Source of the DNA: Epiperipatus broadwayi
Taxonomy: Eukaryota > Onychophora > Udeonychophora > Euonychophora > Peripatidae
Assembly: GCA_028023455.1 (NCBI GenBank)
Contig: JAQFVV010000001.1
Location: 22,403,401-22,467,400 of the forward strand
Length of the DNA stretch: 64,000 nt
Direction of reading: 5' to 3'
A program made the position numbers and the translations under genes. Below, in pieces: positions 22,838-33,364 of this stretch. The stretch's first letter is position 1. Every line of letters starts with the position of its first letter. Under the pieces are notes generated by a model that searched no databases, was not told the origin of the DNA, and saw only the letters and a list, made by a program, of their open reading frames with translations.

Positions 22838-24090
22838 GATGGTATAATAATAGTTGTTGTTTTTTTTTAAATTTTTATTGACAAGAGGGTCTTTTTTGGT
22901 GTGTGTTCAAATAGTAATTTGTGTTTTTTTTTTTTTAAATAGTATTACTGTTTTTGTAAAATTGGATTGCCGAAATTTAAGAGAGAACGGGTCTTTTTTT
23001 GTGTGTGTTCAAATAGTTTTTTTTTTAAAAATAGTATTACTGTTCTTGTAAAATTGGATTGCTGAAATTTAAGAGAGAACGGATTTTTTTTTGGATGGAT
23101 CTTTAAATAATAATTGATGCTACTTTGATAGGTTTCCATTTGATTGCCGATAATAATTAGTGGGAGGGGTGTTTTTGTGTATGATTAAATAATAATTTAC
23201 GTTACTTTGATAGGTTTACATTTGATTGCCGACAACAATTATCGGGAGAAGTGTTTTTTGTTTTTTTTTTACGTGTATGCGTATATATGTTTAAATAAAA
23301 ATTAAAACCGTTACTTTTATCGGTTTACATTTGATTGACTGACCGATATGACTTCCTTTCGTTTATAAATTATGATTTTTGTTTCTACGAATAAATATTT
23401 TTGACAATGGGACAATAATAATTGTTTTTTGTTTAATTTTTATTGACAAAAGGTTATTTTTCGGTGTAGTTTCAAATAGTAATTTGGGTTACGTTTAAAT
23501 AATAAGTTACCGTCTTACTTTGATTGGTTTACATTTGATTGACACTAATTATTGGGAGGGGTGCAGGGGTGTAACCGTTTAAAGAATAGTAGTTACGTTA
23601 CTTTTAGTGGTGGTGTACATTTGATTGCTGACAATAATTAGTGAGAGGGGTGGGTATATTTGGATGATGATTAAATACTAATTTACCTTTCTTTTTATTT
23701 TACATTTGATTGCAGACAACAATTATTTGGAGTTTTTTGTGTATGTTTAAATCAAAATTGAAGTTACTTTTATTTATTACATTTGATTGACAACCGATTG
23801 ACTTTTTTTTCGTTTATAAATTATTGTTTTGGTTTCCCGAAAACATAACATTTTTGACAATGGGACAATAATAGTTCTTAATTTCATTATTATTGACAAG
23901 AACGGATCTTTTTTGGTGTACGTTTAAGTGACAAAATTAAAGAAACAACGGGGTTTTTTTTAATGGATCTTTAAATAATAATTTTCGTTACTTTAATTTG
24001 TTTACATTTGATTGACAACAATTAGTGGGAAGGGGTGTTTTGTGTATTTTTAAATAATAATTTACATTTTTTTAACAACAATTATTGTGT
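22838..24090. repeat. Degenerate minisatellite-like repeats inside Merlin M1
   Basis: About 1.2 kb built of imperfect, roughly 90-110-bp units containing TTACTTTGATAGGTTTACAT, TTGATTGCCGACAACAATTA, GGGAGGGGTGTTTTTGTGT and ATTTTTATTGACAA, recurring many times (e.g. 23105-23175, 23195-23260, 23515-23580, 23590-23660, 23985-24060). GGGACAATAATA recurs at 23408 and 23864. T runs vary in length. Confidence 0.75.
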
Positions 24091-24131
24091 GTGTATGCTA
24101 TGTTACTTTATCAATTTGGTTAATAATATTT

Positions 24132-24458
24132 ACTGGTAGACATTTCACTATCATTAATGGCATGCTGTATGGTCAACTCGTCACAGCTCCAGTAATACAG
24201 CAAACGTAAAGACTTGACGAACGGCATTTGAAATCCCTCAAACCAGCTGCCTTTTCGAAGTGCACATTTCTTTCAGCAAGAACGAGACTTACAAATGAAA
24301 GTCCAAAGATCTTTATGGACCTCAAGTCTCATACATTCGCCGCACAAACATCTCTTTTCTTTAAGCAGGATGTTTTTGTGCTGTAGAAATGTTACAGCAC
24401 TGTCTTCCGTGTCTGGCAATTCCCATCTTTTTATATTTTCTGTTTTCGAATTTGCCAT
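24132..24458 (-). pseudogene. Merlin (IS1016/ISXO2-like) transposase, N-terminal fragment
   Basis: The ORF 24273-24458 starts MANSKTENIKRWELPD and contains FLQHKNILLKEKRCLCGECM, then LDLWTFICKSRSC-like Cys residues, giving a C-x-C-G..C..C zinc-ribbon-type N-terminus. After one in-frame TGA (24270-24272) the frame continues with KKCALRKGSWFEGFQMPFVK and LYYWSCDELTIQHAIN. The S-x-R-K-G-S-W-F-E block is characteristic of Merlin/IS1016 transposases. The sequence ends at a TAA near 24132, before the DDE catalytic domain. It is a stub of about one third of a usual transposase and cannot cut DNA. What sits beside it is the tandem repeat. Confidence 0.75.
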
Positions 24459-24807
24459 ACTTTTTGTCTCGGAAAATTTCTCGCTAAAATGTGACTCAAA
24501 GCGTGATCTTTAAAATATTACGCTAACCCACCGTAATCAAAAATTTAGGAGGAATATAAATTTATGAGGAACAATCACGATACTGTTAAAATTTTTAAAA
24601 TGTAACAGTACATCAATGCGTCTTAAAAAAAAAAAAGGCACCAATGAAAATTCAAATAATTTTGACACGATCAAATTAATACACCCTCGTACGATATTGT
24701 TACATCAAATACATAACACAGCATTACGATATAGTGTGTGACACAAACAACAACGGCATTTTCCTCTGCTTTTAGCATCGGAAAAAGCCACACCGTTAGC
24801 CGCTAAG

Positions 24808-24945
24808 CCGAGTTAACATTCTTTCTAGATTTTATCGTAGAAAGAAGACTTAACTCCGAGTTAACAGTCTACCTTTTTAGCGTAGAAAGAAGACTTAACT
24901 CCGAGTTAACAATCTTTCTAGGATTTATTTTAGAAAGAATGCTTA
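24808..24945. repeat. Tandem hairpin repeats in the right subterminal part of M1
   Basis: Three head-to-tail units of about 53 bp, each with CGAGTTAAC, TCTTTCTAG, a loop, and GTAGAAAGAAGACTTAACTC, so each unit can fold on itself (AGTTAAC pairs with its complement in GACTTAACT). The third unit is partial and more diverged. Confidence 0.7.
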
Positions 24946-25353
24946 AAGGCTTGGGTGCGGCTGCGGAAACGGCATATTTCTAGAAATTTAGCTAGAAATC
25001 CTGCCTCTAGCGGCTGACACGATGGATCAGATGACAACCATTTTTTTATATATATAATGATTTCATAATCAGTTAATTATTCAACCAACACTGCTGAAGA
25101 CTACATATGTATACAATATATCAGTGCAACATTGAGGGTTTTTAGATAATCTTTCCATTTAATCTAAGCTCATTTGCATTTAATAACATTTTAAAGATAT
25201 TTATGTTGTATGTAAATTTTTCTAGAATGAAAATAATAATAATGAGTGAAAATTATACATGTTCTGTTTGTACATAATTATAGAAATTTTCAATAAACTT
25301 TATTTACACTTTATTACTATTTGCATATATATACATGTATAGACAGTTCATCA

Positions 25354-26780
25354 TTCCCCTCAGGGATCATTTGCTTTTTCTTGATTCAGCTACTTTATTG
25401 ATGGTCGATACTCCACTGGTTTTATTGCTTGATAATCTTAATGTGGACTTGTTTCAGCTAGATCTGATTCTTCTGCCTAGCTATTGCTGGGTGTTTTTTC
25501 ATTTTGTACAGCTGAGGATGAATCAGTACATTACTTTTCTTTACAAGAATTCTCTCTTTTATTAGCTGATGCTAATTGTACACTATCTGTTGCTGATATC
25601 TCACTCTGGTGATATCGTAAATGATTTATGTGTAAAATGTTTTTCATTTTTCAATTTAATTACTCTGATTTAGTTAGTTTTCACCAGGAGGCCTTTTTTT
25701 TTTAAAATGTGTCTCAGCCAAACTTGCTTGCTGACTAAAATTTTCATGATTTAAATTGTTTTCACCAAATAGTTGGCCATAGCTTTGGCAGGTGCATGCA
25801 AAATTTTCAGCACATAAACATTTTAGCTGATGTCTTTTTTGTTGACATACATCGTGTGAAATGTTGAAAAACTATTGTCCATTTATATCTTGGAATGTCA
25901 CTTTATTCAACATGAATTTAAAATGTTGAACTGCCTTTTTGGCTAGACCATTGGATTTGGGATGGTATGGTAGTGTCAAAACCTGGTATATTCTCTTATC
26001 AGATATAAAAAATCCCTAAACATCTGTGAAGTAAAACAAGTTCTGTTGTCAATCATAATAGTTTCTGGGTATCCATGGCTTGCAAAGATTTCTATTAATG
26101 CTCAGATAGTACACTCTGCATTAGTATTTTTGATGATTTTGTACTTCATTTATTTGGAATATTAATTTATAGCATTTAAAAAGCTGTAACCATTCATTGG
26201 TCCAGTATGGTCCAAATGTAGGCTTTTCCATTGTTCCGAAGACTTTGTCTATGTTTCCAATCTTTTTGAAGGCAAGTTAGCAGTGGATTGAGATTCTCAA
26301 CAATTTTTCACTATCTGTTCTATTTCCTGACTCATATTAGGCCACCATACATATGACCTTGCTATTGTGTTCAGATGGTATGAGTATGTGGTCGGTCATA
26401 AGAATGCAACCATTGTATGTAGACAAAACTTTTGAGCGCATTCCAAATAGGCCATATTATGTAGTTTGGTCAACTTTTTGGCTATCCTTATATTATCCAA
26501 TTTTGTAAAGTTTTATAATCAAGATTGTTTCTAATCCAATTGGCTACCTTTGGAATTTTTTAACCTTTTAAGATTCTACTTCTTGTTGTTACTATCATTT
26601 TTATCAACCCAGACTCCTCCTCGCAATATGCAATATCATTGTAAAACATCTTTATTCTTTTTCTCTATTTGAATTCCTAACAGTTTGAACCAGTTACAGA
26701 AAGAGATTTAAGTGTCTCTTAACTATATACAGTAGTAGAAATTTGTCTTTGGAATTGATTTTAATTGGTACATTTTACTT
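25354..26780 (-). pseudogene. Gypsy relic integrase region
   Basis: Read on the minus strand with stops: a zinc-binding spacer end (SYVWWPNMSQEIEQIVKNC, about 26330-26280), the first catalytic-Asp block (LHLDHTGPMNGYSFL, near 26215-26170) and the second (GYPETIMIDNRTCFTSQMF, 26080-26010). A decayed H-P-x-S-N-G-L-A block lies near 25960-25930. A longer C-terminal tail has no clear chromodomain. The order and spacing are those of Ty3/gypsy integrase. Multiple stops show it is dead. Confidence 0.75.
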
Positions 26781-26784
26781 ACCG

Positions 26785-27152
26785 CAGGGGTCCCCAATCT
26801 TTTTGCACTTAAGAGCACATTCTCTAATACCGGCCAGGTGGCAGGCACCATTTATTTTTTCAATGTAAATTTATAGTTGGATATTATTAATAATACACAT
26901 AATGTACAAAAAAATATTTATTTCAAAAAGAAAATTTTAACATATAATTAATGTTTATATTTTTATGCTGTAAAAGTATAGAATACCCTACAATTTGATT
27001 ACAATATAATACAATAATTTATAAGAAATTTTAAAAATTACATTTATTTGTATCAGATAAATAATTTTTTATCATGTTCAGATAGCGGCGGGCACACGTA
27101 AAATGGTCTGTGGGCACCGTGGTGCCCACGGGCATAGGGTTGGGGACCCCTG
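26785..27152. mobile_element. hAT-like MITE, 368 bp
   Basis: The ends are CAGGGGTCCCCAA and its complement TTGGGGACCCCTG, with a longer imperfect GC-rich inverted repeat inside. The flanking octamers ACTTACCG (26777-26784) and CCTTACTG (27153-27160) agree at 6 of 8 positions, fitting an aged 8-bp duplication. CAGGGGT..-type ends with 8-bp duplications are typical of hAT. No ORF. It lies inside the gypsy relic. Confidence 0.8.
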
Positions 27153-27189
27153 CCTTACTGCATAAGTCTTATTCTGATTTACATCTGTC

Positions 27190-28000
27190 ACTATGATGTC
27201 TGTTTTTTTAAGTGCCAACTTCATTTAATATTTTTCACTAAGTTTAGATCAGTCTGTGATAACAAAGATAAACCAACACCATTATCTATTTCCATAGTAG
27301 TTTTTTTGCTGACAGATAATAACATTCAAAAGAATATGACCGTTCTCTACATCAATAATCATACTGCCTCCCCATGATTTAAAGTTCAAGCTTGACTTAA
27401 TTTTTATACTCGGTCTTTATTTCAGCAAGCAAGAGCTAAATGTCCTATTTTACTATTACATTGTTCTCTTCTAAATTTGCAGTATTTGATGTGGTATTTT
27501 CCCCTTAAAACGTGGTTTGCAATTCTATGGCTCAGACTATCAGCTTCTGTTTTATTGACAGCTATTGGGATCCTTTTACACATATGTAATGGCTTGAAAT
27601 TATGAAGCATTCTCTAGCATTATTTTTTGTGCAAAACATTTTCTCAGTTTGAAATTATAAGTTAAGATTTAGCTTATTTAACAAACTTTCCTGAACTTGT
27701 AATCCATCATTCCATAAAATAATTGATCCACTAGCATGTTTCCCAACTCAGAGTTAAAATTATATTCTTTTGTGAGTATTCTTAGTGCAGTATCATAATC
27801 TTGATAATACTCTTGATATGACTGCTTTCTCCTGAATTTTAGTCATGCTGATCAATAAGCATTCAACTTGTCTTTTCACTCCTCATATGGATCATCTTCA
27901 GGAATTTTGGGATCACATAGTTATTTTACCACTTGTAATACATCTATCCCAGAGAATACTATAATTTTATCATTTGTCAATTCTATTGATAAGCATGTAT
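27190..28000 (-). pseudogene. Gypsy relic gag C-terminus, zinc knuckles and protease
   Basis: On the minus strand, a gag segment (AY..LLYGM..-type helices, near 27990-27660) is followed by KYHIKYCKFRREQCNSKIGH and LALAC (27510-27422), matching a pair of nucleocapsid zinc knuckles with some Cys lost. Then a protease block TMEIDNGVGLSLLSQTDLN (about 27300-27245) appears, with D-N-G where the active D-(S/T)-G is expected. Frames change between blocks and stops are frequent. Confidence 0.7.
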
Positions 28001-28266
28001 CATTCAACATGTTTAACATGTATTTTCCAAGCTGATGTATTATTTATATCAAGTTTGCATATATTATTATTTACTAATACCATCATTATAGTTTGTGCAA
28101 ATTCTTTAATTATCAAGATGTTCTGTTTCGTATGCTTGCACAAATTATTCTACTACAGTCAATAACTGCTGTTTTGCTACTGTTTGTACAGGTTGTTATA
28201 AAAAAAAAAACAATTGTTGACTTTTGACATTTTGCATATCCTGGGGGTATTCTTTCAATAGTAACC

Positions 28267-28805
28267 AGGTAGCACCAATAACTTAAAAAAACTAAGACAA
28301 CTTAAATTTAACATAAGTTTATTAACTTGGCCAAAAAATGTATTTAAATGAAATAATTAAAAGCAATTAGAAATTAGTTCATAATCTTTAAAATTCATTA
28401 ATAATATGTAAATGTATGCATTACTTTATTCACACATACGTTAATTTAATATAGTTCATTAACTACAGTTTCATACACAGATCTAATATATTTTGTATAC
28501 ACATTGATTCCATATTAATCATTTAATTAAGCCAACATTCTGCTGATGACTATATATATATATTCCATATATCAGCACAATATTGAAGAGATCATTGCAG
28601 ATTTTTTATATTAGTCTTTCCTACAAAATCTAAGCTCATTTGCATATATTGTCTTTTAATAACATTCAAAAATATTCATGTTATATGCAAATTTTTTGGA
28701 GTGAAAATTATATATGTACTTACTGTCTGTACATAACTACAGAAATTTCAATTTTTTATTTACATTTTATTTCTATATGCATATACATGCACAAACAGGC
28801 CATCA
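28267..28805 (-). repeat. 5' LTR of the gypsy relic
   Basis: On the minus strand it starts TGATGGCCTGTTTGTGCATG and ends near TTATTGGTGCTA. It matches the split LTR at 22421-25353 with perhaps 15-20 percent differences by eye, so the insertion is old. Confidence 0.75.
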
Positions 28806-28934
28806 CTAAAAAAATATATGTAATTAATTATAAGTTTTAATAATTGATAATCAGCTTGCTAAAAAAATTAGAATATGTATTATTAGCCATATTGGTTAGT
28901 AACCTGCTTTGAAAGGAATAAAATGTGTGTATTG

Positions 28935-31075
28935 TACCGGTCGAAAATGTATGTCCATCCAACAAGATTTAGAATCTAGGCAAAAGTACCTCGAATCCAA
29001 TCATGCGCGAGATACACAGGTCAGGAGCAATCATGAATTCTAACTTATTTGCCCATTCCCCAAATCTATAACATTATGAACAACACCCACAGTGATACTA
29101 CATAAATTCATTACATCCTGGCCCGGTGCTACAATATTTTACATGAGACTCAACTGGTGATGATGATGAGATTGATTGAACCCAAGATATTAAATTATGA
29201 GTATACATAAATATAAATATTAATAATGAGATTCGAACAACTGGATTAAGTCTAAAACATAAATATTTATTTTAACATAATTGGTGATGATTTTAGATAT
29301 ATATAATTGACTCGACGCTTATAAAACTGTTTTGATTATATACATTAAAGAATATTATTAAGATTATATTGACAAATATTAAGTTAGTGTGGCGGTTACA
29401 AGAGGCGGATTTATCGGAGTGATTTGGTGGCCGTTTTACATATAAAATACATTTATAAAGTATATTCGAGTTTTGCTAATTAAAAGATTTTAATACATAA
29501 GTTTATTGTTTTATTTAGATTCTTTTAATACATAAGTTTATTGTTTTTATTTCGATATTTCATTTATAATAATTACAATGCGGATACATTTTTAATTGGC
29601 AGTATAGGACATTATTTCTTTTATATTTTCAACATTTAACGATTGGATATAGCATAAACTCAATATTTGCGGGAAAAGTTTATTTCAGTAAAGAGGGAGA
29701 GCAGCTTCGCGAGAAGTTGGGTTTAAACACCAACAAATAGAGGGAAAACAGAACGTTTAATTATCGCATATTATTACGATTCACTTTGCTACACAGGCTG
29801 GAAACTAACTGTAAGGATGCCGGTGCTAGCATAATATCAACGAGAGGAAAGGGCACATTTGGCCAGGATAAGGTCATTCTCCACTTTTATATCACGACGG
29901 TACACGCCAGCTTTCTGCTGAGATGGTACAGGAAGAAGAGGGTTGGTAGGAAGATACTATAGTCTGGACTGCGGCAAACTATACATTGCTTCATCTACTC
30001 TAACCTGGACGATCTAGAAGTAAACGTAGACTTCTTTATGATGAAGATACGAACGATGAAACTTTGAATTCCTGGAGTGAGGTACAGGTGATTCAAAGCA
30101 GTATATAATATATATACTTGGAGGAGAGAATGATTAGCGAAATGATCATGATTCCCTGGAATGAAGTACAGGCGAATCAGATCGAAGCCGTATATGGCTT
30201 ATAAATAATTAGGTATATGCTAGCAACGCTATCATAATAATATAAAATTAATAAATTTAACTATTAAAGAAAAGCCTTAAATGGTTTAATAAATACGCAA
30301 TAACATGCGAATAGTAATGACCTACGTAATATAGTCATTGATTATGAATTAACTAATATTAATGAAGTTTGCAGTGCTCCCTACTTTCTGAATCAATATT
30401 TAAACATAAGAAGCAAAACTATAAGAGTGCAATTTATTAAACAAATTTAAGTCGCCAGACTATGATCAATAAGAAATTTATAACACTAACGGACACCAAT
30501 AGCCATCCCGGATTGCAAAATATTTATACGTTTCGTATTAATTTACTACAAAACATTTAGATAAAAATATTCATTTAAAATATAACCCAAACTTACCAAG
30601 TATTTAAAATAATAAGAACTCAATTTAATTCCCCACTCCTTCCCTGTTTAATAGAAGTTCGTAAGATTAAGTTTTTAGAGGCATTTATAAATAAAGGAAG
30701 AAAATATAAAAATATTATTAAACTTAAATCATAACTGCACTAACTAATAAAAATATTAATAAGCGTGAGTTGGATTGCATAAAAATTAGGCAGCAAAGAA
30801 TTGATATAAAGGGTTAACAAAGCTTTAAGAAAACATTAAATATAACGAAATTATTATCTTACAAATTAAATTACAGTTAAAATTGGATAAGGCGGTTATA
30901 CGGTCTTTTGGCAGGTTACCTCAGGATTTTTTGGTAGCACTGGTGAATCTGCTACGGCAGGCGGCATTCTTTGGGGCTACATTGCGGCAAGGTTCGGCTG
31001 AAGACGGCGGATGGCAATTTGGTTCTCCAAAATTTCAAACGGACGTGAAGTCCCCTAGCAACGACTGACCCAACT
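28935..31075. other. GC-richer non-coding block, possible unclassified mobile element
   Basis: Composition shifts at about 28935 (TGTACCGGTCGAAAATGTATG) and back near 31075 (GACTGACCCAACTCTAACA). No convincing protein was found; the 61-codon ORF 30883-31068 has no recognisable motif. A 30-bp direct duplication (TTTTAATACATAAGTTTATTG) lies at 29487-29552. A second duplication (TTCC..TGGA(G/A)TGA(G/A)GTACAGG) lies at about 30067-30110 and 30151-30195. The first bases TGTACCGG could be an LTR start, but no paired LTR was found. It could be a solo LTR, a non-autonomous retroelement or an older host sequence. Confidence 0.4.
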
Positions 31076-31129
31076 CTAACATAACAAATTTGTAGGTTTA
31101 TTTATATTAGTTTTTGGCCCCTTAGAAAA

Positions 31130-31420
31130 TATTTATTCTAAAATAGATTTCCTGCCTCTAATGGATCTCTATTTTAGGAGAATCTTTATTCTATTGTTAG
31201 TAAAGATTCAGTTTTAAGATAACTGTCTAAAATCAATTCAAATCAATTTCCTGCTTGGAAATGGATTTGAATAAAACAATGTTAATAGCTAACTAAAATG
31301 CATTAGCTTTGTTTTAACTTTTACTTTTTTAATTTTAATTTACAATTTCCTGGTTTAAAATCATAAGACAAACTCCCCACCCCCTTAATTATTTCAGACA
31401 GTTATCTTGAATTTACATTT
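31130..31420. repeat. Cluster of nested hairpins with TTTCCTG loops
   Basis: Successive inverted repeats: AAAATAGA..TCTCTATTTT (31141-31174), AATCTTTATTC..AGTAAAGATT, ATTCAAATC..GATTTGAAT (31238-31274), and an outer pair AAGATAACTGTCT..AGACAGTTATCTT (31216-31228 and 31397-31409). TTTCCTG occurs in three of the loops. It may be the end of an element. Confidence 0.5.
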
Positions 31421-32020
31421 TATGTTATGAAAAAATTATAACATATAAAAATACAATTTTTTTAAAATACAAAATTATCTAATATTTTTAATTACGTATA
31501 TACGCTACTATATATGTTTTACAAAAAAAACCATGATGACACGTGGACAGTGGTAAACGCGTGAAACTCGACCTTGAACTAAGGTCGATTGTTTCAGTAT
31601 ATTCTGTATTGTAATGGAATAAAATACTATGTTCTAGGTATTAACTAATTTAAGTTTACAAGTTGAATTCTCACTTATATTATGAAATAAACTTGTGTAC
31701 CAAGTATACGAGACGCATTAAGAAAGACTGATTATATTTAAATATATATGAAAGCTATATTTAGAGATGAATTATTAACAATACAAATAAAATAAATTTA
31801 TTATACATTGTTTGATACCAAACCTATCCTAGTTTTCAGTATTTCATCATTCACATCTCAAGTTCAAATTCAATGTTGACTCACAAGCTTGTGAGATTTA
31901 TAATACTGTGGCATTACAATCATTTGAAAAATAAAGATATTGAAAAATTTTGCAAATAAACAAAATAATTCAGACTATACATTTTTTTTTTCTCACTTTC
32001 TTTGTATTTCTTCATATATT
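31421..32020. other. AT-rich DNA with one short hairpin
   Basis: No gene was recognised. CTCGACCTTGAACTAAGGTCGA at 31567-31588 forms a strong short stem, followed by AATAAA near 31619. It might be a terminator-like or poly(A) region of a lost element. The rest is featureless. Confidence 0.4.
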
Positions 32021-32885
32021 CATATATATTGCTTACAATAACTCCCCTCATATACACTTTAATGCAAAAAATTTTATAATGAATTCTTTATTTTATCTAA
32101 GCTAATGAGCTTGGATTTAAAATATTATTGTATTTTCAATTTTATTCTCATAGTTTTGTAGTTAAGTAGAGATAAAAGGTGGCTGCTGAAGGGTTGCATT
32201 AGATCCTAAGATCCAGGTGCAGTGCTCTCAGATCCAAGGCTCCTCACTGATGAAAGCCACAAGCTAGAAATTAGTCTGGGCATATTGGATGAGTAGGCAC
32301 TAGATAAGGATTTTATGCACAAGCCTTCTGGCATTCATTGATTACTCTGGCTTGCACTGAGTGGCACTACTGTATGAAAATTTTGCCTGTTTTAATAAAC
32401 AGTTATGAGCAAGCATAAGAAATGGTGATCATATGATTTTTACTGGTTTAATACCAATCCTGCCTAATAGGAGGATAGTAGTGGCTATGGTTATTAAAGA
32501 ATCAAAGACACCAAAATGTGTGGATACTGAATTGAGTTCAGACCAAATGACTATATAAGCTAATGAGCTTGGATTGAAAATATTATTGCATTTTCAATTT
32601 TATTCTCATAGTTTTGTAGTTAATTAGAGATAAAAGGTGGCTGCTGGAGGATTGCATTAGATCCTAAGATCTAGGTCCAGTGCCCTCTAATCCAAGGCTT
32701 CTCACTGACAAAAGCCACAAGCTAGAAACTAGTCTGGGAATATTGGATGAGTAGGCACTAGATAGGCTTTTTTATGCACAAGCTTTCTGGCATCCATTGA
32801 TTACTCTGGCTTGCACTGAGTGGCACTTAAAAATTTTTTTGCATTAAAGTGTATATGAGGGGAGTTATTATAAGTAATATATATG
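32021..32885 (+). mobile_element. Tandem R1 retroposons enclosed by a 55-bp inverted repeat
   Basis: The outer arms (CTCCCCTCATATACACTTTA at 32042-32061; TAAAGTGTATATGAGGGGAG at 32844-32863) form an inverted repeat of about 55 bp. Inside, one 458-bp unit (32101-32558) starts GCTAATGAGCTTGGATT, includes the R1 core (CACTGATGAAAGCCACAAGC), the R1 leader end (TTGCACTGAGTGGCAC) and the tail AGCAAGCATAAGAAATGGTG. A second, 3'-truncated copy (32559-32828) follows head to tail and stops at GAGTGGCACT. No ORF. Confidence 0.7.
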
Positions 32886-33150
32886 ACTATTTATACATAT
32901 ATAAAAAATAAAAAAATTAGTAGAAAGAAATAAGTAATCACTATGTACTTACAGTCAAATTTATAAAACATATATAGATTTTTTATAATGACATTAAAAA
33001 AATATAAGTATAATAAGTTATAGCATGTAATTTTAGCTATTGTAGAATAATCTTTCATTCTATAATTATGATGATTATTTAAATAATTATAAATGTAGTT
33101 TATCCCATATGAATTAAATATTTTAATCACTATAAATATAATTTATAGTT

Positions 33151-33359
33151 AATAGTTTAGATTGCGCTTTACGCAAAAAAGTGAAGCTTGTCTCAATCTT
33201 ATTACAAGTTATATGGCTTAGCGCTTTCAGAGACCTTGTGTCTCCATAGTAGGCTATTATTATGGAGACACAAGGTCTCTGAAAGCGCTAAGCCATATAA
33301 CTTGTAATAAGATTGAGACAAGCTTCACTTTTTTTACGTAAAGTGCAATCTAAACTATT
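33151..33359. mobile_element. Near-perfect palindromic (foldback) MITE
   Basis: Arms of 98-99 bp (33151-33248 and 33261-33359) are almost fully complementary; I see only about three mismatches or indels, near TTTACGCAAAAAAGTG. A 12-nt loop separates them. Both strands carry GCGCTTTCAGAGACCTTGTG or its complement. No ORF. The target duplication was not resolved. The high arm identity suggests a recent origin or gene conversion. Confidence 0.8.
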
Positions 33360-33364
33360 TACTA

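Larger units (their letters stand above)
22652..25039 (-). mobile_element. Merlin DNA transposon M1, 2388 bp, TSD ATTTTTTT
   Basis: Terminal inverted repeats: left GGTTGTCATCTGATCC then TGTCAGCCGCTAG; the right end's reverse complement differs at only two or three of 33 positions. It is flanked by an exact 8-bp duplication ATTTTTTT (22644-22651 and 25040-25047). Ends starting GG, 8-9-bp duplications and an IS1016-like transposase fragment inside (24132-24458) together indicate the Merlin superfamily. The catalytic DDE core is absent; most of the interior is degenerate tandem repeats, so the element is non-autonomous. It is related to M2 (42065-43881) through shared subterminal sequence. Confidence 0.85.
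22421..25353 (-). repeat. 3' LTR of the gypsy relic, split by a Merlin insertion
   Basis: The part at 22421-22651 matches 28270-28490 (TAGCACCAATAAC.., GCCAATAAATGTAT against GCCAAAAAATGTAT). The part at 25048-25353 matches 28495-28805 (CAACACTGCTGAAGACTACATA against CATTCTGCTGATGACTATATA; ATCTAAGCTCATTTGCAT exact). The pieces together are 537 bp, equal to the other LTR, once 22652-25047 is removed. Confidence 0.8.
22421..28805 (-). mobile_element. Old Ty3/gypsy LTR retrotransposon relic with two nested insertions
   Basis: Two diverged LTRs of about 540 bp flank decayed gag, protease and integrase on the minus strand. The LTR at lower coordinates is split by a Merlin transposon (22421-22651 plus 25048-25353); the other LTR is 28267-28805. 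On the minus strand both start TGATG..CTGT, and a purine tract (TCCCTGAGGGGAA, 25354-25366) precedes the 3' LTR. Shared LTR blocks include TAGCACCAATAAC, ATCTAAGCTCATTTGCAT and CTGTACATAA. The reverse transcriptase and RNase H region is missing between protease (about 27220) and the integrase spacer (about 26680); a hAT-like MITE now occupies most of that interval. Confidence 0.8.

Noticed and set aside
22838-24090. CRISPR-like array
   Set aside because: Units are imperfect, lack constant repeat and unique spacer structure, and lie in a eukaryotic transposon.
30883-31068. 61-codon ORF MDKAVIRSFGRLPQDF..
   Set aside because: Looks protein-like because the block is GC-richer, but no motif, no extension upstream and no splice sites. 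Kept only as part of the unclassified block.
32021-32885. Single cut-and-paste transposon with 55-bp ends
   Set aside because: No flanking duplication was found and the interior is explained by R1 units, so the arms alone do not prove a TIR transposon.
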